64,000 nt of DNA from Branchiostoma floridae (GCF_000003815.2 NC_049987.1:8357858-8421857), one strand, 5' to 3'; counted from the first letter of the stretch, positions 50,388 through 62,903 are shown. The notes: a model not told the origin generated them from the letters alone. Made by a program: numbers and translations.

Positions 50388-51444
50388 TTACATATTGTTA
50401 CTCTAAGACTTCAATCGCAGCTTTATTGACAACAAAGACAAACATGTCACAAAAATCCAAACCCCTTTACGATCCTTTCTCGACTTCACCATTCATGAAA
50501 AGCCAGAAATTTGACAATTTGGCGGTCGTTTAAGCCACTTTTTGGAGGCGGCATGGAGCGGTACTGCAGAATGGGCTCTGATGGGGTATGAAGTTCCGAC
50601 ATATAAAATTTGAATAAATGCAAAACATTAGAGTGGAAGAGAGTGAATCATTTCCCAAATAGGCCCAGGCATCTTTTCCAAACATCTAGAGTATCCTTTA
50701 AGACATTAGTTGCCATAGAAAGATGGATATTTGGGCACCACGTAAGGAGCCCAAGTGAGCACCTTGTCCGCCCATCAGATATTATAGATCATTATACGTA
50801 ATGAGTAGGTTATGGTAGACATGTTGACATTATGAGTTTTCCAATAACAACTTTTGCCTTTTACTCAGCTGTTCATTTGCTTATATGGGTTACGGTACTG
50901 TCATACAAGCCCGATCATCACCAAGAAAACATTACGTTCTTTGACCTATCATCTGCTTGGAGAGACGATTTCCTATGACTTTTACGTGCTTTCATGATGC
51001 AAAAAATATGAACACCAGACCAACAAGCCTCAGGTTGAAGCGGCTAAGTCAGGGTGAAATCAAATATATTGTAGGTAACGAGTAGGTTAATGATACACAT
51101 AGACATAATCAGTTTGGAATTTTGAAACACTGTAAAACAAAACAACGGCATACGATGAAAAAATGAACAATGATTGCGGATTATTTCTTTTATCATGTCA
51201 TCAAATGTTCTTCTTGTTCAATCATTTTTGCAGTGCTAGTCGTCACCATTAGCAAGATGAAAGAAATTAGGCACCTTCTTTGTCTCGTTCTAGTTTTATT
51301 TTGCCTGCGCTGACACTGATTTTGACTTCCAGCATACGCTATCCACATTCGATTCGGAGTTACTTGAATGTACATGTAGATTTTTCGCCCAGTCCTCTTA
51401 GTGAAAATCGTTTCAGGGAATTACAATCTCGAACATGTTGAAGT

Positions 51445-54400
51445 CTATAAACGAGATTTTGGACGTCGTTCCGCCATGATGGTTTTCACGATGTCGGCAA
51501 CTTCTTTGGCACAACCGTGTGACCACGTGACCCCGGCCTCTCCATGCCCGTAGTTATGAACGACCTGAAAAACAAGACGTAACCGGTATGACTGTCTTTT
51601 TTTTCATTTACTCTCTTTGTCATCGTAAATTTTAATGGTTTTGACTTTGTACTGTATCCCTCCATTCTAAGAGGAGTTTTGAAATGATTTTGGTCCCCAC
51701 TACGTAGAAGAATGCATCCTTCTAGAGTTGTATACGTAGACTAAGTAGTACTGTACGGTACAGTACTCTGTACGTATCTCTGGATTTCATAGATGATCGG
51801 ATGGTAAGTCATAAAAGGATAAAAACTTCTATTTTCTATCGATGACATACCATACCATGAGTAACGCTGGTTCACCTTTATCCGAGGGTTGACGTTGTAA
51901 GAAAAAAAGTATTTAGGGATATGAAGTTGACGGACGGTGGTTTCAAATCGGAACATTTTGAAACTTTTGCACATTTGAAACCACTGTCCGCAGAGTAAAT
52001 ACTCCTAAATGTGCTGTTTTTAAAGACAAGGGATAAAGGTCACCCCACGGATAAAGGTGAACTAGAGTTACAGAGATCTAGAGTAGCAATGATTCAATGA
52101 AAATATCCTCACATACGTTGTCGATATGCGAAGATTTTTTTAAGGTTCATAGCTTGATTCAGAAATATACAGATCATTAATTTAAGATGACGTGTGTGTA
52201 CAGAAGTAATTTAAGCCACAAGTGAGTGACGTCAGTACCTCCAGCGGCCGCCCTGTTGAAGTTCCCGCCAGTGTCTCTCTCTCCAGCCGGATTCCTCCGT
52301 CCCGCATGGGGCGGAAACCCGTCCACTCCTCTACTACCTCCGCACCCTGCAGAAAATATAGGCATGTTAATGTTTATACATATATATGTATGGATTCATT
52401 TATTTCTCTATTGGATAGTATTTGAAACTGTACAAAATAAAGACTAGGTCAACTAGAGTTCGGCGACCTCATACCTCCATGAAAATTTCGAGCTTTCGTA
52501 AATTCCATGCAATTGACTAACACATTAACATAATTTATGCACGCTGTTGTTAATCATTGAATAACGTACACATGTCACAATTATAAAATTCCCATTATTA
52601 ATCATAAAGTGGTTTTGCGATTTTTGCATAAATTATGCAAATATGTTCCTCATTACCATATTTGGTATCTGCTCATATTCCACCTATCATAATTAACATG
52701 TGTTACATGTATTGAGGTCCAGTCATTGAAAACAATGGAACTATACAATTTCCTCATTAATTATGCAAATAAAGTCCTCATTTGCATAACAGTATATCAT
52801 TATGAACATCTTTGTATAAGCTACCTGCATGCCTAAAATGCAGGCAATCCGTCGTTCCTTTCTGCAGTTATCCTCTTTGGAGTGTCTTGTCAAAAACACC
52901 CCTGCAGTTCCACAATTAAATGTTAGGGGGCTAAAACTTGCCCCACTTGTTTATGGCACTAAAAGCTATCTACCACTTAAATGTCAAGACCATAGAATGT
53001 CTGGAACAAGAGATACATTGAAAATACTGCTATGATAGAATATTCTCATTAATTATGCAAATGTACTCCTATTTTGCATAATTAGTATTTCTTCTTGTAA
53101 AACATTGTCTAAGGTACCTACATACCAAAAATGATGAAAATCCATTGTTCCCTTCTTGAGTTATCCTCTTCAGAAGTTTTTGACAAAAATGCCCCTGCTA
53201 TCCCAAAACTAGACGCTAGGGGTCCCAAACTTATGTCATTTCTTCCTGTGCACAAGAGCTATCTAATACTCAAAAATCGTGACCATAGCATGTTCAGAAC
53301 ACCGAGATAGCAAAACCGGAAGTTGCGCTGCAGTACCAAGGGGAGCCGCCAGGGGACCCAAAATCTAATCATTTCCAGCTTCCATCACACACTACCAACA
53401 CACCAAGTATGAAACCAATCCACCCAGCCCTTCATGAGTTATGCTGACCACAAATATGCGGACACACAGACAGACACACACACAGACACACACACAGACA
53501 CACCAAAAACTATACCTCCATTTTTTCATGGAGGTAAATATGAAGTGTGGCTTTAACACACGAGGATAATGCAACAAGTGCGTTAAAAGTACGGTCACCG
53601 GGACACTGTGGATTTTGACAAGGTGAAGATACTGGATTCCGAACAGGATTACTTTCTCAGGGGAGTAAAAGTGGCCATTTACATCAGAGCCCACCAACCT
53701 TTCCTCAACCGAGACGGGGGCCGATACCGACATCCAAGCACCTTTGACCTTTTACTGACGTCACACTTCCGGTTTGGATGTGTGACAGGCTTGGGTCATT
53801 TCAACTTGATAAGGATCAGAGGACTGATCAAAAGCTTGTTGGTAAGCGCTTTATTTTGTGTACGAAATTTCAATGTAAAGTTTAAGATTGCAACATTAGA
53901 CACGTTGGAATGTTTGAAAATTACCCAAGTATTTTTGTTAAGTTATTTCCACAGAAGAACACGATGTACCTTCATTTGAGAGTTCAAAGCCAAGATTCCC
54001 TTCCAGATGGTGTCCGTGTCACGTGGGTCGTTCGTTTTCCGGATATTCCCCGTCTGTCTTGTCCCACCGATAACTACGTCGTGTAAACTGCAGAAGAAAT
54101 ATTGTTACAATCATTTACACAATTCAACACAAGAGGTAGAAAATACGAACAGATTTCTTTGNNNNNNNNNNNNNNNNNNNNNNNNNNNNNNNNNNNNNNN
54201 NNNNNNNNNNNNNNNNNNNNNNNNNNNNNNNNNNNNNNNNNNNNNNNNNNNNNNNNNNNNNCTGCTCAATGACAAATTGGTTTAGTGAAAAGAGAAGAAT
54301 TTCTGATGAAGTACATTGAGCTAAAAAAAAAGCTTTTAGAAAACATTTTCTCACTTCGGGACCATATATGTAAAACCGTTGATGACTGGATGCTTTCCGT

Positions 54401-56523
54401 CCGTCTCTACAAAATACCGCAGCCAGGGCGCCTTTACCTAGGGCAGTATTTGGGAGTATGGCAAGATAGTAAACATGGGTTAGAATAGTTGACCATTGGT
54501 AGGAACCTCTCAATTTAAAACGTAAAAGTTTAGTCCAAATTTGAAGTCGTTTTACAAAGACGCTTTACATTTGCAGTACAATACATTATGGTACATACCC
54601 TCATGACCTGCCCCCTACTCGCTGAAACGGCCTCGTCACTTGCCAGCTTCGCAGCACCCAAACCGCTGCAGTTCACAACAACATCGTAATGTGGCGCCAA
54701 CTGCGAGAAAAAATCCAAATACTAGTAATCTGGCATGAGATTTGTAACACAATTGCATTACACGAAAACCAATCAATCAAGCAATTAGGTAGCACAATGC
54801 CTGCTGTCCGTACCTGTTCCAATGAGTTCACTTTTCTCTGCACGAAGCCAACTCCTCTCTGAGTCAGTCTATGAAGCAAACGAGAAAAAAAGTAGTTTTG
54901 TAAGTCCTGACTTTTATTTGTCGTTATTTTTTTTACAAAGCAATAACACGACAGGTCGTTTCTGGTTTTGCATCTGCGTTTGATGTCATTGAACGAGTCT
55001 CCTACCTTTTCTTTGCCCACGGTAAGAAGTCTCTAGCCTGGCATATGAAGGTAGTGTAGAACCATCCTTGTCTGGAAAACATCAGGAAGCTTAAAGTATG
55101 TCATGATTTGAGTAATTAAGCGACCTCTGTGACATAAAAAAAAAGAGTATTTCAATTGTGGTGACGTCTTGCTCTAATAGAATACAGACAAAAGAAGCAC
55201 CAAAAAATACTTACTAGTACGTTCTAGCGTATATCAACTTTGTAACATGACGTACTTGTAACCAGGAAACAGGTTGGTTAGCTCCCACGGGGTGACATGT
55301 CGGAACCCAACGACAATGTCTTTCCAGGCCGGGTCCTGTAGGGATGAAAAAAAGACATTCCTAATAATAGTAATCCATCACACACTGGGCTTACAATGTA
55401 CTTATATTTTTGTTTGATTTGTTTGTTTGAAGCTTTGTCTATTATGAGAAGCTCCAATCAGCCGGTTTCCATTGAGGTCATGAGGGAAGAAAAAAGGGTC
55501 ATACAAAATATCACAAAGATGCAGATTATTTTGGTAAAACCCGTAAACATTTTAGACCCTTATATGTAAGACTACACCTTTTTATTCGTAATGCAAGGTT
55601 AAAAGTTAAAGGGCGACACATGAGTGATTGGGTCTTTAGTACTTTTACGTACATGTAGTTTGTCCCTTTCGATATGTTAGTCCCTACCGGTATGGGGTCC
55701 ATGTGGACGATGTAACCCGGCTGAAGGAAGATGCCGGCTTCATGTGCGTAGCTTGTCCGGAGAACCGAAGTCAAGAAGTCAAAGGAATCCTGTAGCCGCT
55801 TCCTGGTACGTGCAAGTCACGGTCAGAAAGGATATAAACAAAAACGTTTACAAATCTTATCAAATATCTCACATGCAGTGAAAGTATGTAGATTGTACAA
55901 CGGCAAGTTTTACAAATATTGTAAACTTTGCTATTGTAACTTACTGACAATTTCAAATACTTCACAAATTATTATCTAGGTAATCATTTTTCTTGCTTCT
56001 TTATCGCATGAATGTGCAATACATATCGAGGAAGCCGTGTCCTACTTGCTATGAAAAGGATGGTCCATGGTCTTATTGTTCAGAGTATACCTATCCCGGC
56101 CCTGAACACTGTACGGTAAGCGACACATCACGCAAAAGAGATATATCCACAGAACTTTTCATAGCTTCTGTTAAATGTGCAAGATCTGCTTGGAGCTATG
56201 TAATTGTTAAGACAACGAGTAATTTATAATCACATACAGAAGTTTACTTAGCTCCCGTTAAATGTGCAAGATTTGCTCGGAACTATGTAATTGTCAGACA
56301 ACGAGTAATTTATAATCACATACAGCTCTGCGTGAGTCATGTGCTCCTGTGACGGCGGTTTCCACAGACCTGCCGGTCCGTAACTCGCCATCGTGTTGTC
56401 CGGACAAAACTTCTCAGAGATGACTGTTAATTCCAACTGCCCATGCGCAGACGAACACTGCTCCATGATGTGCAGGGCAGAGGTCATACCCACAATTCCT
56501 GCTCCTACGACGGCGACTCTCAT
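51445..56523 (-). CDS. D-aspartate oxidase-like flavoenzyme (interrupted by an assembly gap)
   Basis: FAD-dependent D-amino acid oxidase family; expected to oxidise acidic D-amino acids to 2-oxo acid, ammonia and H2O2 in peroxisomes. Exons in transcript order: 56523-56324, 55802-55688, 55335-55256, 55071-55006, 54868-54814, 54700-54599, (missing), 54087-53970, 52346-52239, 51564-51445. The N-terminus MRVAVVGAGIVGMTSAL is the Rossmann FAD fold. WKDIVVGFR, DVVVNCSGLGAAKLA, VIGGTRQTGN, WTGFRPMRDGGIRLERE and VVHNYGHGEAGVTW follow in family order. GGTRQ and NCSGLG favour D-aspartate oxidase over D-amino acid oxidase. The protein ends in SRL, a type 1 peroxisomal targeting signal. Exon 6 ends in phase 0 but the next exon needs phase 2, so one exon of about 20 codons is missing, probably in the N gap at 54162-54261. 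Known coding length is 964 bases, consistent with about 340 residues in all. AG just before the ATG suggests a 5' UTR intron. Confidence 0.85.
51867..52065. mobile_element. Second copy of the GTTCACCTTTATCCG MITE, oxidase intron
   Basis: Left GGTTCACCTTTATCCG, right CGGATAAAGGTGAACTAG, with inner GGACGGTGGTTTCAAAT and its partial inverse. Same family as 46850-47041. Confidence 0.85.
52459..53537. mobile_element. 1.1-kb TIR element in an oxidase intron
   Basis: ACCTCCATGAAAAT near 52472 is matched by ATTTTTTCATGGAGGT at 53519-53534. Inside are several AATTATGCAAAT units and two dispersed-repeat modules with CTAGGGG...AGAGCTATCTA. An ACACAGACAC run lies near the right end. There is no coding capacity. 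Confidence 0.7.
54162..54261. other. Assembly gap of exactly 100 N
   Basis: A run of 100 N is a conventional placeholder for a gap of unknown size. It falls in the intron region where one oxidase exon is missing. On the minus strand, 54,355-54,405 reads RFYIYGP, which resembles the expected segment, but its phases do not fit the neighbouring exons. Confidence 0.99.
56181..56324. repeat. Direct duplication at the exon 1 donor of the oxidase gene
   Basis: About 57 bases ending TAATTTATAATCACATACAG occur at 56181-56237 and again at 56268-56324. The second copy includes the true 5' splice site (minus strand CT|GTATGT), so the first carries an intact duplicate donor 87 bases downstream. Confidence 0.88.
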
Positions 56524-57793
56524 TTTGCTAAAATGGATATTTATATTTATAAAAAAATTATTCGGCATCCGTACAGGTGAATACAAGAAACAGAAAGAAA
56601 GAACTCTTATCTGTAATAGCCACCTAGATGCTCTGGCAATCGGCAGCAGAGTCAATACTGAAAATTCGTATCCATGACGATAATGTGACATAAGATAGTA
56701 ACATATATCGATTGTTGTGCCAATGGCTTCGTACCTTAGGCGTCGCAAAGAACGATGACATCATACACATTCCATCTTGTATGGCCTCGTCCTACATAAT
56801 GCTATGCAGTACATTTGTTGTGAGGCGTCAACAATTGTCCACTAGTTGAAATTGCCGACAGGTACAGAGAATTCTTGTCACAGGGGTGTGACAGAGTACT
56901 ATCCGTAGTGACCTCACCTAATCACATCAGACCTCAATACTGAGGTCTAGAAAATGATCAGTTACAGTTGTGAGGTGGCTCCCAAAATCGACGACACGTC
57001 CCGAGTAATTACATTATGTAACGTTATACAGTCTAACCTGTATTAGCGGCCACCATTGCATTGCGACCTTGTCGGTCCCTTGTATTCGTAATGATTAAGA
57101 AATAGGCTTAGCGGCCACCTGTCCAACGTGGCCACGGCCACACAATTTCAGGTCCCGTTGATACAGAAACACTGCCAGCAACCATACTGCAGCCTTATGT
57201 CACCCTGCACCGTGTTTGAAATTGTAGTTTGCGAGGATTCGGAGTTCCTAGCAGGGTCATTTGGGCGGTAGCAGAAGGTATGCATGCCTTGTCATCAAAA
57301 GTGCAAGTCTTTGTCGGTGAATTTACCGATCGAGACAATGTTAGGGACTGGTCGATATTTAGCGGGGGGGGAGGGCCGGTCGTCAGAGGGTCGGGTCAAA
57401 AAATTTTTCCTAGGCCCTCCCCCCAGGTCAAAAAATTTTTCCTAGGCCCTCCCCCCAAGTCAAAATATTTTTCCTAGGCCCTCCCCCCTCCTATAAAATT
57501 TGAGAAATATTAAAGACGCCAATATATCACTGCGCTCCCGCTTGGAAATGTCATTTACGTCATACTTATGCTACTGGTTTTCATCGCGAGGCAGATCTCT
57601 TACCCCTAGCAAAAAAAGGGAAATTGAATGGCTCGGAGCCCATAAATATATGATTCATGGAGGCTACTGTGTTCTTCTGATATTCATAAATCCACTCTAT
57701 CCAAACAACGCCACAAACTGAGTATTTTGTACCTGGATTTCTAGTAGATTTGCGCCGCTTCCCGGCGCGCGCCCCGCCCCTTTACTTAACGCA

Positions 57794-58087
57794 TTACAAG
57801 TTCATGGGGTCTGAGGAGCTTGTCGGAGACAATTTATAATTCAAATACCTTTTGTACTTTTTCTTGGTTCTGTGGTGGCAATAACTGACGGTAATTAATC
57901 GGGGGAAAATGACTACAAAAACGTCAGCACGATGCGACTGACCAAAACTGAAGTGGGGAGGGGGGAGCCGACGTGTGACGACGATCCCACGGCGGGGTCG
58001 ACCGGTCGCTTCTGTAGCTGCCGGCGGGCGTGCGAACGCAGACTTGTACTTGGGAGATCTTTTTAAAATGCCACGCTTTTTGGACAT
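57794..58087 (-). other. Open frame of 97 codons inside the nested element
   Basis: It starts MSKKRGILKRSPKY, is basic and GC-rich, and ends without a recognised domain. RGILKR resembles the short phosphatase-1 docking motif GILK, but this is weak. It may be a captured first exon or chance. Confidence 0.2.
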
Positions 58088-58149
58088 CCATTTTGTCGGT
58101 CAAAAATGACGGATCGAATGGGCAAAATTGTCGGGAAACTGGAATATAT

Positions 58150-60348
58150 TACGAGAGGGTCTGCACGGAGGGTCCTGACAACGCTTTACGCTAAATTCGG
58201 GACGGTCGACAACGCTTTACGTTAAATTCACGAAGGCCGGCAACGTTTTACGCTAAATTCAGAAAGGCTGGCAACGGTTTACGCTATTTAAAGATGTTGC
58301 CCAATTTTCCTGTCAAGCGTAAAGATGAACCACATACTAGAGTCGGCCTGAATGTTCTGTCTTGCTTTTTCTGTTATTGACTCAAATACAAATCAATGAG
58401 TAGATACATGTAGGTGTTGTTATGAACACAGGTAAGCCTAGACCTACACAGGCTTTGACTTATTCTCTACATTCTCAGGCATTCGGATGTAGGGATTGGG
58501 AGTGACCAAGTTAAGCCGGACAAGAAAATCCGGATACATAAAGAACAAGTTACAAATGTTACCGAATTGGTGTTACCGATTTAAACGTTCTGTAGAGTAC
58601 GAAACTACTACAATGCAAACAAAGAGTGAAGATAAACGTTTTGCAGTATTACCTGTCAATGCCGAGAACAGCCCGTGTAGATTTAGATGGTCTGGTATGT
58701 AGGAAGTAGGACTCGGAGCTGCCTTTATGCCTAAAAACTGGTTAGACCGGTGATTATGAATCACGAATGAACAGACTGAAAGAGATAATAGCCTTTTGCA
58801 TATGTAACTATAGTAGTCTGTACGTAATTAGATGGAAATTTCCAACAACTTAACGTATCTGGATAGTACTCGTGTTGAACGTTTTCATGTCACACAGTGA
58901 CGTTACACAGGCCACCAGAAAGTTAAACCCGAAATGATAGGAATGTTGATATTGAGAAAACTGTGGCTGCAAGTGACCACTCGATGCACAGTTCAGGGTT
59001 TTGTGTAAGTAAATTACCAGTATTAGGTCACGGGGGGCATGACAATTAGGGGCAATTTTGGAAGAATGTTTATATAATGGCTGTAACCAAGAGACCCATT
59101 CAAGTAACAGCCAACTTACGAGAAGAACAACTACAATTCTCAGGACCTAAGTACATGCCCACAATAGAACAAATAGCCAGCTTAGCTGTCAGTATACGCC
59201 TACAAACAGCTCGTGCAGCCCTCCGAACGAACGGAAGTATACGTACGCCTCCTGCAACAGTGAAGGGATAGAACTCTACCGACTACATCATACCAAACGA
59301 ATTCTGTTGTAAGAAAATGTCGAGCCACGATGTCATTATATATTCGCTTGCAACTTTGCAATAATTGGACCCGCAACATCTGGAACACCTTTGACTGTAA
59401 AATTCTGGAAGGCTGTCAACACTCGACAGAGGCGGGGGCATGCTCCGCGGGGAAGATTTAAATTTTGACTCTCTGAAACACTATTTCCTGCATTTTGAGG
59501 GTAAATTTTCGCTGGCAGACAAAAGTTAAATGGCATATCTAATTAAAGATTCCCAGGGATTTAGTGTAAGCTTTTGAGGGTGACGCCACACAACTTATTT
59601 TTGCCATGTCGAGCGCCGAAGGGGTGAGGCGTCGCAAGGGAAGTCCGGAAAAATTTTGAAATCCTTACCCCCTGAAACGCCGCGTCCTGAGTTTTTGTAA
59701 GAAAATTTGATTTGATGGATATTATATAAAGCTAAATCTAATGACCTTTCTATCAGCAAAAAAGGTGTTTGAGGTTGACACGTCACATCCCCAACATATT
59801 TTCAGCATTTCGAGCGCCAAAGGCACGAGGCGGCGCAACGGGAGGACCATGGAAATTTTGAAATCTTGAACCTCTAAGATGATATTTCCTGCATTTTGAT
59901 AGGATTTTGCTGCCAGACTAAGCTAGCTACCTTCAATAACATTCCTATTAACGGCAAAAGGTGAGGGCGAGGCCCCCGATACATATTTTGGCTAATGTCG
60001 ATGACCGAATGTGAAAGGATTTGCAAGGGAAATTTTGAAATCTTGATCATCTGAAACGCAATTTCCCGTGTTTTGAGGGGCTAAATTCACTGGTAGACTA
60101 CCCTTCGACTTATGAAATTTGGGAGACCAGGCTACGATTTACGGGTAATTTTTAGGCTAGGTTACGCTTTACGTGAAATTTTTAGGCTAGATTACGCTTT
60201 ACGTGAAATACACTGGCTACGCTTTACAGTCAATTTTCCATCCTCACTACGAATTACGTGAAATAAAATAGCTTCCCTACGAATTACGCGAAATTAAAAG
60301 GCCTGCCTACGCCTTACGGAAAAGAGCATGCAGACCCTCTTACGAGTC
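58150..60348. mobile_element. Innermost TIR element (nest level 3), about 2.2 kb
   Basis: ACGAGAGGGTCTGCA at the left is matched by TGCAGACCCTCTTACGAG at the right. Subterminal CTTTACGCTAAATTC units (58,180-58,290) and TTACGTGAAAT/CTTTACG units (60,130-60,320) are inverted relatives. At 59,450-60,110 a diverged unit of about 190 bp with GAAATTTTGAAATCTTGA recurs. Confidence 0.72.
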
Positions 60349-60539
60349 TGACACGTTAGTTCAGATTCTTTTCTCTGTAGCTGTGTGTGTATCAGAGGCC
60401 TTGTGAACAGTCACGTTTGTGATTTTCATAGTTTTACAACTATCGACAAAGGAATCGTTCAACTCAGTTTAAGTTAAATAGTGTTTTCCTGCTGGTGCAA
60501 ACTATAAACAGACGCCACTTTCCCGGGTTATTCGCAAAG

Positions 60540-60700
60540 TTTTCCGCTTCTAAGTGATTGACGTAACTTAACCGCGTTTTTTGGCGCCGCTGCTGGCTGT
60601 GATTGGTTGCAAGTTAATTCGATTTTTCGCATAACGTGGCAAGCCCTGTCAAATCGGTACATCTAAAGACTGCCGCCAAGGCTGTTGTCATGGTAACGAC
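60540..60700. promoter_or_regulatory. Cluster of promoter-type sites inside the nested element
   Basis: TGACGTAA (60559-60566), TTTTTTGGCGCCGC (60577-60590, E2F-like), GATTGG (60601-60606, inverse CCAAT) and GTTGTCATGGTAAC (60684-60697, RFX X-box) fall within about 140 bases. No coding start could be tied to it. Confidence 0.4.
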
Positions 60701-62678
60701 ACGTATAGCAACATTTCCCATGCAAATTTAGTTACGCATGTCTTGTACTGCGTTTGATCATTATGATAGTTCTCAAGTCGAGGATGTGTACAGATTATAA
60801 CGTTAACAAGGAAGCGAACATATGAAACAAGGAAAGCTGAATTCACAAGTCTCACCGGCCGTTTCACAGACTGCAGACGGCACACTGTCACCAGTCATCT
60901 TCCAGAGCGTTCCAAATTATGAAAGCAAACACGCATTTTCCCGTCATTTTTGTGGTAAAATCTGAGGAAAATACCGACATGTGTTGGTACGCGTACGCAG
61001 ATGTTGACAAGAAATGCAAGTTCTTCTAAGACGCCAAATTTTGTCACCGTGACTGAATTGTGGCATTACAAACCGGAAGTACATTTTTACGTCGCGTTTT
61101 CGTAAATTTATCGAGAACTTATTATAGCAGTAGAACACTAAGAAAAGTCTACCCGGTCCTGTATGAACTTCGGCTTCATGCTAATTGCCGCGCCAGCTTC
61201 GTAAGAAAGGTAAACAAATTTTACTGATATTTTTTTTCTCCGCCCACCTTTATAATTATACAAACTGTAAATGAATACTGTAACATCAATATTTTTACAA
61301 CGTTGTAGCGGTGTTAAACAGAGATCGCGGCAGCGAAATATTACTGAACGAAATTTCAGCATGTGGAGCGCCCGAGTCACCAACTTTTTTTACAATGCCG
61401 GGCGCCGAAGTCGGGCGCGAGGCGTCTCAAGCTTGTGGAGGCCCGGGGAAATTTTGAAATCTTGACCCTCTGAAACAGTATTTCCTGCCTTTTGAGGGAC
61501 AAATTTTGCTGGTAGATCGAGCAATTTTTTTTCCTAGGCCCTCCCCCCGTCTCAAAATATTTTTCCTAGGCCCTCCCCCCGGCTCAAATTTTTTTTCCTA
61601 GGCCCTCCCCCCCCAGACGACCGGCCCTCCCCCCCCCGCTAAATATCGACCAGTCCCTTACTTGGTGAGAAAGATTAGTACGAACTGAAATCATGTGTAG
61701 CTTGCTCATGGTCAATTGATCAACATTTTCTCTATAGTGGCCACCTGTCTATAGTGGCCATATTTCTCCAGTTCCTTGAGTGGCCGCTATAGACAGGTTT
61801 GACTGTATATAAAACAAGGTGTCACTTCGATTCCCAAAGAGTTGAATTCTTGACACATGGTTCTGCCGCTGCACAGTATTATTACAAAGACCTTACCTAA
61901 CCACTTACCACAATTGAGGTTCAACTTTGACCCATTCGCTGACTGACCTAATAAATACATTTGTATCCTTCTTCTGTCAATATACAACATACATTCACTG
62001 AAAAGGTCCAAGAAACTGAGTTATTTCACAAGTTAGCTTAGCGCTAGTCAACATCGAATGATACATTAAGACCACACAGAAATTGAATACCTTTAGACTG
62101 AGGCTAGGAAAGTGGTTGGTTGATGGCTGATGTCTTGTCCTAGCTCCTGACACAATCTTGCCCCAAACCGACCTGTACTCAGAGTTTAAAAGTCTACCAT
62201 GTATACCAACAATGAATAATGTTATTTAGGAAGCAGGCTCAACTAATGGAATTTAACGTTCAGGACAGAGTTGAAGCTTACCTGATATTCAATAGTTCGA
62301 TCACAGTTCAATCTACTAGCCACAGCTGGATGTCGGTACAACTATGGGGTCAGGAGTTCAAATGTCAGACACAGGCGCGTCCCCTATCACTGTGCAATAC
62401 AAACGGTGTAGTTTGCTATTAAAAGAAACCAACTGTATTCGATGTCTTAACAACTTATGTAAGGAAGCTACCGTTCATAACGATCGAAGTGCGATGTAGA
62501 AATAATTGCTCTGGAGAAAATATTTTGCAGGGGATGCAGGACTTTAAGTGTGAGGCGATCTAGACACCTAAACTAGGCTAGGTCCCGTGTCGACAACAGC
62601 CACCTCCGGGCTCATAACTAACCCCACCGGTCCATCCGCAATCCAGCTACTCAGGTAGATCATGTGATCTCCTATCTG

Positions 62679-62903
62679 AAGGTGGTATCTCACTGCACTG
62701 GTGCAGCACTGCGGGGTTCGTTCACTACGACACTATTGTGTTATTTTCGCCGATTTTTTATAATTTAGATATTACGTAATACGTAAAAGTATGTCCTAGA
62801 AGACAACAAAATACACAAAATGAAAGCTTCATCTCTGAAATCCGTAGAGTATAGAACCCCGCAGTGCCGCACCGGTGCCGTGAGTGCAGTGAGATACCAC
62901 CTT
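62679..62903. mobile_element. 225-bp MITE between the oxidase copies
   Basis: AAGGTGGTATCTCACTGCAC with GCACTGCGGGGTTC at the left is matched inversely by GAACCCCGCAGTGC and GTGCAGTGAGATACCACCTT at the right. Confidence 0.88.

Larger units (their letters stand above)
48600..51440. other. Intergenic between gene D and the oxidase gene
   Basis: Apart from the SINE and the AT/GT simple repeat, no gene is recognisable. The 3' part (about 51,060-51,440) is paralogous to 63,180-63,610. Confidence 0.5.
57343..61660. mobile_element. Middle TIR element (nest level 2), about 4.3 kb
   Basis: GGGACTGGTCGATATTTAGC followed by G-rich sequence and GGGCCGG starts near 57,346. Its inverse, CCGGCCC, C-rich sequence, then GCTAAATATCGACCAGTCCC, ends near 61,657. 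TTA borders both ends as a possible 3-bp target duplication. Direct ~31-bp units with TTTTTCCTAGGCCCTCCCCC (three each) lie just inside both ends. No transposase is visible. Confidence 0.8.
57026..61812. mobile_element. Outer TIR element (nest level 1)
   Basis: ATACAGTCTAACCTGTATTA..GCGGCCAC at about 57,026-57,054 is matched inversely by GTGGCCGCTATAGACAGGTT..GACTGTAT at about 61,780-61,808. Further GGCCAC copies lie inside both ends. It encloses the two elements below. Confidence 0.72.

Noticed and set aside
54355-54405. Missing oxidase exon (reads RFYIYGP on the minus strand)
   Set aside because: Resembles the family locally, but entry and exit phases clash with exons 6 and 7 and the conserved Pro-Trp pair is absent.
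57229-57477. 82-codon open frame at the element border
   Set aside because: The second half translates the C-rich direct array; no homology or splice support.
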